Assembly (NCBI RefSeq): GCF_024679245.1
Contig: NC_090176.1
Location: forward strand, 49,918,115-49,982,114
DNA length: 64,000 bases
Direction of reading: 5' to 3'
From: Pseudorasbora parva
Taxonomy: Eukaryota; Chordata; Actinopteri; Cypriniformes; Gobionidae
The translations under genes were made by a program, and so were the position numbers. The notes under the pieces are model-generated. The model was given only the letters and a program-made list of their open reading frames with translations, did not search any database and was not told where the DNA came from. Below, piece by piece: positions 55,642-64,000 of this stretch. Positions within the stretch are counted from its first letter, which is position 1; each line of letters begins with the position of its first letter.

Positions 55642-58600
55642 CTGGAGGGGAAAGAAAGCAGACTTGAGTAGAAATTCCTCTCACGGACACACAATATAAA
55701 TTCATGAGACAACAAGGATTTAAATACAGAAGCAATACATCCAGTGTTAAAGCTACACTGTGTAAGTTTTTTAGTTTATTCTTAGCTAAAAACACTTAGT
55801 TCTTTTTTAATAAATATATGTGCTCATTAATGTATTAGGGCTGTCATTTAAAAAGAAAATCTAATTCGAACGAATATCAAATATCAACCAATGTATTCGA
55901 ATATCTACGACCCCATATAAAAAATAAAAAAAACGGACACCGCCGTAACAGAGATTCATCACAAATGCATTAACAGTCTGACAGTCATAAACAGGACTCA
56001 GGCCACAGCCTGTATGGAAAAATACATTGTTAACTAACTTAATGTTTGAAACAGCAGGCTATCAACTTAAGTGTAAATTAAGATATGAAGTGCCACTTTA
56101 TGCAATCATCACAGCTTTCAGTTTGTCTACCGCATCAGATGTCGACGCCGTCCTCTCCAGCAGCTGGAATCTCAACGGCCACCAGGACTTATACGGTTAT
56201 ATTAAAGCTATTTATTTGTTGTAAAGTGTATTAATCATCTCAGAAAAAAAATAATTCTAATGTCAGGCGCAGTTTAAGTAGTTTATTGTTTGCTAGGTTT
56301 AGGGACAGTGTCATTATGCCAAAATTATCTTCATAAATTCTTACGAAATAAAAAGTTTATCCCTCAAAAAAATGTACTTTCCTCTCTTGTCAACATGCTT
56401 GGTGCATGTGAGCGCGGCGCGTGCTCTTCAGGGACGAAAGCATGCTGTGTATCACGTCACATGAGGACGCACACTCAAAAGTAATCCGGTCAGGTCGTTT
56501 ACATGGTGAAATGTTTCGTTTGATCGATTCATGAAAAGGTTTATCCCACCCATCTCAAAACGATTACAATTTCATTCAGTTTGGGCATTTTTATTACAAT
56601 TGAGGTGTTTAGATGGAGCATTTTCCTTCAGATTGGACTTTTAAACCGATTACAGTGCTCCATTTAAAAGCACCTGACTGTAAAAAATTGCGCTACATGA
56701 CACTTTAAAAACCGGATAGTTTATTCATAGTTCGATTACGGTTATTTCACGTTATGTTCGAATGCATATTTGAATATCGAATAAAAAGTGACAGCCCTGT
56801 AATGTATATTTACTTCTTTCACGTAATAAAAGGTCGAACTGGAAGCCATGTTAATCTTGGACTAAATCGGCCACCGTAGGAGTTAAAACGAAATCAGAAT
56901 TGAGAGGAACAGAAACTTATATTCACTGGATGGTCATATACCTTTACACCGCTAGATGGGGAAATATCACACAGTGGAGCTTTAATTACAAATCCAGAGA
57001 TATCATGGTCTCATTGCATAAAGAAAAATGCTGCATGGAAACGCCAAGATGCACATTCATTCTTAAAATGTGCTCAAAAATATGTATGCACTTATTTGAA
57101 GCAGGTCATTTTTTTAATCTGATAAAGACTGCAGAAACTTCCATTTTATAACTGATAATTTGTCAATTTACCAGGAAGTGACGATTTTGTTCTCTTGAAC
57201 ACATGGTATGGAAACGCTGCTTTAGTCACATATGTTTTATATGATACTACAATTTTGTACATAATAGGTCCCCTTTAACTTATGACGTTCCCCAAAGCCG
57301 TAATGTTTTTGGGCTCTACTAGAACAGGTTGAAAAAAAAAAGATAAAAAGCACATTATTTCCTCATATTCTCCATTGTTGCGGCTCCTCTCTTCCCAGTC
57401 TGTCAGTAACGCTCTGTTTAGTTTCCGTCTCTATGAAGCCCCACCTTCTAAAAAGCACACTGTGCTCTGATTGGTCGGATAGAGCAGTGTGTTGTGATTG
57501 GTTTCCAGCGTGTTTGTGAAATTTCCCGCCCCTTACCATAACCACCAGTTTCAACACACTACGAACTAACTAACTCAACCAGGCCCCGCCCCTTTATTCT
57601 GCGTATGAATGATTTAAATTAGGAATATTGTGACGTGTTTGTTCCCGAAAGAAAACTTTCAGGAGTTCAGAAACACTGACACTGATACAGAGAAGAACTC
57701 CCCTTCTCATGCTCAAACAGCAACATCACACACTAAAGAGAGATGAACATGTTCAAGGGTTAGTTCACCCATGCACACTATACTGTCCATGTGTCATTCA
57801 TGATTCGGATCGCCAATGTCACGTGATTTCAGCATTTTGACACGCGATCCGAATCATGAATCAATACGCTGATTCATAACCGTTTGAATCTTTATTTGAG
57901 GATTGAAAACAAACCAGGAAGAGAAGACAATGCTGAATAAAGTCGTAGTTTTTGTTATTTTTGGACCCAAATGTATTTCTGATGCTTCAAGAGACTCTAA
58001 TTAACCCACTGATGTCTCATATGGACTACTGTGATTTATTCCCTTTCTGGACATGGACAGTATAGTGTGCATACACTTGCATACGCTCTCAGACTAAATA
58101 TAAAATATCTTAAACTGTGTGTGAAGATGAACGGAGGTCTTACGGGTGTGGAACGACATTAGGGGAAGCAGTTAATGACATACATTTCATTTTTGGGTGA
58201 ACTAACCCTTTAAAAAGCAGAAAAGGTCACACACACACACGCACCTCTTTGGTTCTGCGCTGGAGGCGGAGCTGGAGCTGGAGCCGGAGCCGTGTGCGTT
58301 GGCCGTGTGTTGGTTCTGGTTCTGGGCTGCAGGTGGCGGTGTGGAGCTGAACAAGAACCCGCTGATGAACCTCCAGACGGCCAATAGCGGGTAGAGCAGC
58401 GAGCCAAGCATGGCCCAGACTCCGCCTTCTGTAGACGAGCTCACCACAGTGTTGGACGGCCGGCTGGACTGCTGCAGGGACCAATCACAGGAAGAGCATT
58501 CATGTCGTGTGACTAAACCATCTGATATGTGGGCTGTGAAACTATGACCATTTAATTCACTAAATAAAACCGCTGAGTAGCAGAAAAGCTGTGAATCACT

Positions 58601-61600
58601 GAAACAGACCATCCCAGTGTGTCTGTCTTGTTTTCCAGTACAATTATATAAAAATTAATAAATCAAAACACATTTACTGGAAAATGACTGAAGATATGAA
58701 TGGCCAGATGTACTAACTGCTGTTAAAAATCTACTGACAGGATTTAATGAAGACACGCAGTGAGAAGTTAGTGCTGAAAAGGAGTGTGATTGTATGTGTG
58801 TGTGTTTGTGAGTGTGTGTGAGTGTGAGTGTAAGTGTTTGTGAGTCTGTGTGAGTGCGATTGTATGTGTGTGTGTGTTTGTAAGTAAGTGTGATTGTATG
58901 CATGTATTTGTGGGAGTGTGTGATTGTGAGTGCGATTGTATGTGTGTGCTTGCGAGTCAGTGAGTGAGTGTGATTGTATGCATGTATTGTGTGTGATTGT
59001 GAGTGCGATTGTATGCGTGTGTGTTTGTGAGTGTGATTGTATGCGTGTGTGTTTGTGAGTGTGATTGTATGCATGTATGTGTGGGTGTGTGTGTTTGTGA
59101 GCCTGCGATTGTACGTGTGTGTGTGATTGTATGCGTGTGTGTTTGTGAGTGTGTGATTGTATGTGTGTGTGTTTGTTTGTGAGTGTGCTTGTATGCATGG
59201 GTGTGTGGGTGTGTGTGTTTGTGAGTGTGCGATTGTATGTGTGTGTGTGATTGTATGCGTGTGTGTTTGTGAGTGTGCGACTGCATGTGTGGGTGTGAGT
59301 GTGATTGTGATTGTATGTGTGTGTGTTTGTGAGTGTGTGATTGTATGCGTGTGTGTTTGTTTGTGAGTGTGCTTGTATGCATGGGTGTGTGTGTTTGTGA
59401 GTGTGTGAGTGTGATTGTATGCATGTATGTGTGCTTGTTTGTGTTTGTGAGTGTGCGACTGCATGTGTGGGTGTGAGTGTGATTGTATGTGTGTGTGTTT
59501 GTGAGTGTGTGATTGTATGTGTGTGTGTTTGTTTGTGAGTGTGCTTGTATGCATGGGTGTGTGTGTTTGTGAGTGTGATTGTATGCATGTATGTGTGCTT
59601 GTTTGTGTTTGTGAGTGTGCGACTGCATGTGTGGGTGTGAGTGTGATTGTATGTGTGTGTGTTTGTGAGTGTGTGATTGTATGTGTGTGTGTTTGTTTGT
59701 GAGTGTGCTTGTATGCATGGGTGTGTGTGTTTGTGAGTGTGATTGTATGCATGTATGTGTGCTTGTTTGTGTTTGTGAGTGTGCGATTGTATGCGTGTGT
59801 CTTTGCGGGATTGTACGTGTATGCGTGTTTGTCTGTGAGTGTGCGATTGTATGCATGGATGTGTGGGTGAGTGTGTGTGTTCAAGTTTTTCTATCCCGGT
59901 GGGGACTTCACCTTGAATGCACACACTCATGGGGATTTGTTTCAATGTGGGGACATACATTGGGGAAACCAGCTTATAAATCATACAGAATAATTTTTTT
60001 TTGGAAATGTAGAAATGCAGAAAGATTTGTGTGATGAGTAGGTTTAGGGGAAGGGGGTAGATAGAGTGAGAGAGTGTGTGTGTGTCTGCGCGCATGTCTG
60101 TATGTGTTAGATAGTTTGAGTGCGAGTGTGAGTGTGCGTGTCTGCGCGCGTGTCTGTGTGTATATGTATGTATGAGAGTGTGTGTGAGTTTGTGTGTGTG
60201 TGTCTCACAGGCAGCAGGACGACGGAGGCACTGGGCGCGAGCTCCAGCTCCAGCAGAGATTTCTCCAGATCTTCAGTTGTGAACTCTCTTCTGGGAAACA
60301 TGGTGGCCAGCGAGAACTGACCGTATCTGTTCCCGACCTCCTGCAGAACACACAACATTCATGACGTTACACGACTCGGTTATGAACATCTGCCGAGAGT
60401 TTAACACCTGCAGTGGCAAGCAAACACCAAACACAAAATTTGACTGTGCTATGTTACACCGATAAACTTTTATATTTCACCTTTGTTTCTGATTACGCCA
60501 TTCACAATGAATTATGGGACGAGAGTTCAATCCAGAGCCAAAGTGCAATAAGTATCAAATTATCAAATGTACTTTTCAAGTTGTATTGTTTTAAAGTATT
60601 AAAAAACATCTCAAAGGAGGAAAAATACTCGCGTTGGATAAATAAATGTAAATGAAAATACTTCTGTCAGGAAATGAGAAGAAGAGTGTGTGTGTGTTGG
60701 GGAGAGTTTGAGTGTATGTGTGTGTGGGAGAATTCGAGTGTGTGTGTGTGTGAGCGTGTGTGTCAGCGAGTTTAAGCGTGTGTAAGAGAGAGAATGAGTG
60801 TGTGTGTGTGTGATTGTGAGTATGTGTGAGAGATTGTGAGAGTGTGCGTGTTTTTGTGACACATCAGGACACAAATGTGTATGATGACATGGGTATGACA
60901 GAAGAAGGTGACTTATGAGGACATTACCCATGACCCCATTTTTCAAAAGGGTTATAAATCATACAGGAAGTAAAAATCCAGAAGAGACCCTGTAAATCAT
61001 CAGAGTCACAGGACGTACAACACACAACACAGACGGTCACAGGTAAAACTACACAGACCGACCTGAGCGGCGAAGCGTCGGGCTTCCTGCAGAAGCGTCT
61101 CTGAGGGAAACTGGTTGGTGAAGGACGAGCCGTCAGGCAGACGGAACTGAATCCTGGCGATCGCACTGAGACAACCAGAGAGAAACATCATCAAAACACA
61201 CACGCTGATCATCACACACACCCTGTTACACTGCAAAAACAATGTTCTTGTCTGTTTTCTAGGGCTGGTCAGAAAACTATTTTTTGAGCTTCGAAACGAC
61301 CAACAGCAATATCAAGAGATGCATTCTACTTGACATTTCATGAAATTTCATCATTTTGAATTGAAAATATGACATTATTTATGTAAATCATAACTAAATT
61401 GTGACTAGAAAGGTTTTGCATTTTTACATATTAGGCAGACGAAAAATAAGAGTGAATGTGTGCATATAAATGTAAATATATTTATGCATTTTATTTCTGG
61501 AAAAAATCCTCCGATGATGCAAATTTTTGGCCACTGGCAAAAGACTACAGCCAGCAGAGGGAGCCATTTCCGCATGTTTTCAACTCGCACATGGGGAGTG

Positions 61601-62321
61601 GGGTCGCACTCACAGCTCAGCTCGCAGCCTCAGGCGTTCATGTAAACAGAGCAGTGCGGAGCAAAGTGAGTGTTTCAACTTCTCAAATTAATGACTATGA
61701 AAGACTGAACACGCGCTGAGAACGACTGCCGCGAGCGCAGACGCGTTTACCTCAGCTCTCATCACGATGAGTGTAATCTGACTCCTGCAGCGTTTGTGCT
61801 GAGACTCCCTCAGCGGCTAAATCACATTATATTGAACAGACACGTTCAGTTTTTAATAGTAGTGTCTGTTCTCTAACTGAACTGATTTTATGAAAATGAA
61901 CGCGGTGGTGGGAAAGTGATCCAGTAGCGGTGGCTTTGGGAGTGGCCTCGTAGGGCAGCAATGCATTCTGGGATTTGTTGTCTGTTCCCCATGAGACAAA
62001 AATACATTTTCTGTCTTTTCTTAGTCTAGAAGGCACCAAATTCAAAAATAATTTCACATTTCTACTACATTAATGACCCAGTTTAAATTCATCGTCCAAG
62101 TGCTGAAGTACCCCTTTAAACAAATCAATAAGACCAATACACCCCCCCCCCAATTCCCTACGCAAAAAGAAAGCTCTTTTTAAGTGAGGTTACCTTCTCT
62201 CTCGCTGTGTGGCGTCTCTCTTGGCCTCGTGTTCAACGGCTCTGGCTTGCAGTGCTGCTAGTCTGTTGGCCTCTGCGTCCTGCTGGTTCTGAGCGTAACG
62301 GGCCGCTCTGTCTGCACGGTC
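55503..62321 (-). CDS. ubxn4: ubxn4, UBX domain protein 4 (erasin), last five coding exons
   Basis: UBXN4 is an ER-membrane UBX protein that recruits p97/VCP for ER-associated degradation. Minus-strand exons: 62321-62194, 61165-61063, 60340-60209, 58471-58245, 55641-55503. Phases join exactly. The first encodes a charged helix (RAARYAQNQQDAEANRLAAL, VEHEAKRDATQRER). Next comes the UBX domain (ARIQFRLPDGSSFTNQFPS, SLATMFPRREFTTEDLEKSL, ASVVLLP) with its FPR p97-binding loop. Then follow a hydrophobic intramembrane hairpin (AMLGSLLYPLLAVWRFISGF), a Ser/Ala-rich spacer and the conserved tail RKRVLEKRPEDFKKDGKIYR, ending NGNSTQQM, stop TAG. The N-terminal half is right of the window. Confidence 0.93.
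55747..56985. mobile_element. TTAA MITE (second copy of 28838-29247) interrupted by another TIR element
   Basis: Outer ends TTAAAGCTACACTGTGTAAG and CACACAGTGGAGCTTTAA. At about 55836-56800 a second element with AGGGCTGTCATTT / GTGACAGCCCT ends is inserted. It lies in the last ubxn4 intron. Confidence 0.7.
57755..58213. mobile_element. MITE (AAGGGTTAGTTCACCC ends)
   Basis: AAGGGTTAGTTCACCC and GGGTGAACTAACCCTTTAA are inverse, 459 bases. It ends 32 bases from the ubxn4 exon border. Confidence 0.8.
58245..58471 (-). CDS. ubxn4: ubxn4 exon with membrane hairpin
   Basis: Starts QSSRPSNTVVSSSTEGGVWA, then the 20-odd-residue hydrophobic hairpin (LLYPLLAVWRFISGFLF), then GSGSSSSSASSAEPKR. Phase 0 in, phase 2 out, joining the last exon to form KRDSVRK. 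A tandem CAG at the acceptor (58476-58469 on minus) allows one Gln more or less. Confidence 0.9.
58786..59880. repeat. GT-rich minisatellite, about 1.1 kb
   Basis: Units built from TGTGTGTTTGTGAGTGTGATTGTATG with GCATGTATGTG variants. Several blocks of about 140 bases repeat nearly exactly (for example around 59505-59640 and 59669-59790). Large antisense open frames rich in His-Thr are artefacts of it. Confidence 0.92.
60209..60340 (-). CDS. ubxn4: ubxn4 exon, C-terminal part of the UBX domain
   Basis: Phase 0 to 0, 44 codons: EVGNRYGQFSLATMFPRREF, TTEDLEKSLLELELAPSASV, VLLP. The FPRREF loop is the p97-binding turn of UBX domains. Confidence 0.92.
60660..60860. repeat. (GT)n-type low-complexity tract
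   Basis: GTGTGTG runs with GAG interruptions in the ubxn4 intron. A related tract is at 60061-60205, directly against the exon donor. Confidence 0.8.
61063..61165 (-). CDS. ubxn4: ubxn4 exon, N-terminal part of the UBX domain
   Basis: One base plus 34 codons: AIARIQFRLPDGSSFTNQFP, SETLLQEARRFAAQ. RLPDGS is the usual UBX beta1-beta2 signature. Confidence 0.92.
61480..62119. mobile_element. TTAA element, copy 3, left-truncated
   Basis: Shares TTTATGCATTTTATTTCTGG through GTGCTGAAGTACCCCTTTAA with 39190-39992. The left TIR is missing. Confidence 0.75.
62194..62321 (-). CDS. ubxn4: ubxn4 exon, charged helix before the UBX domain
   Basis: 42 codons plus two bases: DRADRAARYAQNQQDAEANR, LAALQARAVEHEAKRDATQR, ER. 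Highly charged, probably a long helix. Acceptor GATCCACAG, donor GTAACC. Confidence 0.9.
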
Positions 62322-63000
62322 CTGTGGATCAAAGAGTGTGTGATGATGTGTGTGTATAGAACAGGGCGATCAACAGCACAACTCGTGTAGGAACTAGACC
62401 TCCTAGTGGACCGATGACACTGTGACCTTGAACACGAGTGACCTTAGTGTATTCCTCTAAAAGCATTAGGACACGTGGGGTCGTGTTGAACAGCTTCACA
62501 TCCCTTCACACATCACTGTATAATAGGGTGGGGTTCAAACACTGATTTCTCAATTCTCTCATTTTGATGAACCGATAGAGGATGGATCTTTACATATAGT
62601 GCATATATTGATAAATATATGCACTGTTATACATTCATTGTATTGTATTTTTTACTAAACCAGTAATGTTTTATGTATGTTTGTATAAATCCATCATTAA
62701 TGTTTATATTTCAAAAAACAAACTGGAGTAGATACAATCAGATTCAATTGCACCTTATATTCCATCATGAACACTTTCCTGCCATTTTTAACCCCCCACA
62801 ATTATTAGAGATAGATTAGATTCTCGGTGTAAGCGCTCTTTTCATTTTTGAAAAAGTTTTTAAATCAGACCATGTTGGCAAAAAAAGTTTTGGATTTCAT
62901 GTCCATAAGACGAAAGCATTTTCATTATCCCAGTCAACAAATTTGATGGTAAGATGCCAAAGCGACTCTCTTGAATCTCTGAAATGCTGACATATTGACA
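62322..63000 (-). other. ubxn4 intron, no gene seen
   Basis: Mostly AT-rich sequence without exon-like segments. Confidence 0.4.
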
Positions 63001-63002
63001 CT

Positions 63003-63600
63003 AGGGTTGCCACCCGTCCCTTGAAATACGGAATCGTCCCGTATTTTCAGGAAAAATGACGCGTCCCGTATCAAAGCAATACGGGACGCGATTTGTCCCG
63101 TATTTTGCATAGGTCCACCCGCATTGTGTGAAGACACGTCCTATTCTGCCCCTAATTGGGTCGCTGCCGTCGTTGGTTTGTTTGATTGGTTTGTTTCAGG
63201 TTCACGGGCCGTGAATCACGGCCAATCAGAGTAAGAAGAGGTATAGGTTCTTTTCTATATGGGCAGAATCCATTTGAAACGATGGCGGAGGCAGGTCCAA
63301 ATACCTCCCCGCGTCCAGCTGTAAAAGTTTCAGAGCAGAAACGCAAGCGGATGCAGAGGTACAGACGAGAGTGGGAAGAAATAAATATTTGGCTGGAAAG
63401 TTCTTCATACCTCAAGCATCTCCTCAGGCAGACAGTTATGTTTTTTTTTTTTTTTTATCACCTCAATTTTTTGATTGATAACGTTAGATTTCATAAATAC
63501 TGCCTATTAAGAAATAATGTTAATAATGTAGGCTACATTAATGATGTTATGGTATGATTTGTTTATTAAGGTTAAGTTGTACAGTCAGACACAAGCATTA
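63003..63600 (+). mobile_element. Possible hAT-type element, left end and first ORF
   Basis: CTAGGGTTGCCACCCGTCCC is a typical hAT-like terminus and is followed by CCCGTATTTT/AATACGGGACG inverted words. From ATG 63282 the plus strand reads MAEAGPNTSPRPAVKVSEQK, then KRMQRYRREWEEINIWLESS. This resembles the N-terminal W..WL segment of some hAT transposases. The remainder runs to the window end or beyond. Confidence 0.4.
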
Positions 63601-63618
63601 CTTTAATAAGAGATAAGA

Positions 63619-64000
63619 TATATATATATATATATATATATTTACATACATATATTTAATCAAAATAGGATCTTTTAGGAATAAAATAAACAACTATTTG
63701 TTATGCTTAACAAATTTAAATAATTGCATCACCCAATACTATAGAATTAACAATAGACTATAAAAACGGAATACATAAATATATTTACTTAACTTACCAA
63801 AAATAAAAATGTTGTTTAGTGTTTTATTAAAATAAGAAATGATTGTAGATATTATATCATTTACAGTTATTTAGGTGTGGTTTCACTGTTTGGATGGTGT
63901 TACTGCAAACAATGACAAATATTTTAGTCAAAATCTTTGTTCACAACACTACAAAATTACTCGAGTTAATTTGCAATTTCTTATCCTACTCCCCTAGGTT
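63619..64000. other. AT-rich window end
   Basis: (TA)n run at 63618-63642, then AT-rich sequence without a recognised feature. Confidence 0.5.

Noticed and set aside
58655..60095. Antisense open frames of 299-454 codons rich in His, Thr and Asn
   Set aside because: They are translations of the GT-rich minisatellite, have no domain character, and differ only by frame of the same repeat.

Overview
The window is vertebrate genomic DNA, most likely from a cypriniform (carp/zebrafish-type) fish. The genes are split by introns with GT-AG borders and recognisably encode vertebrate proteins. The space between exons is packed with fish-type DNA transposons: Tc1-like, PIF/Harbinger-like, hAT-like, TTAA-target and fold-back MITEs, tRNA-derived SINEs and long microsatellites.

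Four protein genes can be supported. (1) 935-1422 (+): the last coding exon of the zinc-sensing GPCR gpr39 (TM6, TM7 and C-tail); the rest lies upstream of the window. (2) 4996-12948 (-): a complete nine-coding-exon nmi gene (N-myc and STAT interactor, NID family, about 372 aa). (3) 14458-52339 (+): a parp14-type gene of about 26 exons and about 2,039 aa, with RRM-like repeats, KH-like repeats, four macro domains, a WWE domain and a C-terminal ADP-ribosyltransferase domain. (4) 55503-62321 (-): the last five coding exons of ubxn4 (UBX domain, membrane hairpin and C-terminus).

Layout: gpr39 and nmi are tail to tail. nmi and parp14 are head to head across about 1.5 kb. That gap holds four sites resembling an interferon-stimulated response element (ISRE), in partly duplicated promoter modules. 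parp14 and ubxn4 are tail to tail. nmi and PARP14 are known as interferon-induced proteins in other vertebrates, so the middle of the window looks like a divergently transcribed interferon-response pair.

The most notable observations are these. The two head-to-head genes share the same RRM/NID-like module, with an intron at the same place and phase in every copy. The promoter module is repeated. parp14 has one in-frame TAG in its fourth RRM-like exon and one GC splice donor where the sister macro cassettes have GT. The macro domains are encoded by near-identical exon cassettes, evidence of tandem duplication. Introns carry nested fold-back elements, a 29-unit minisatellite and an AT palindrome.

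All exon borders come from reading frame continuity, splice consensus and comparison of repeated modules by eye. No alignment or database search was run, and family names for mobile elements are tentative unless protein motifs were visible.
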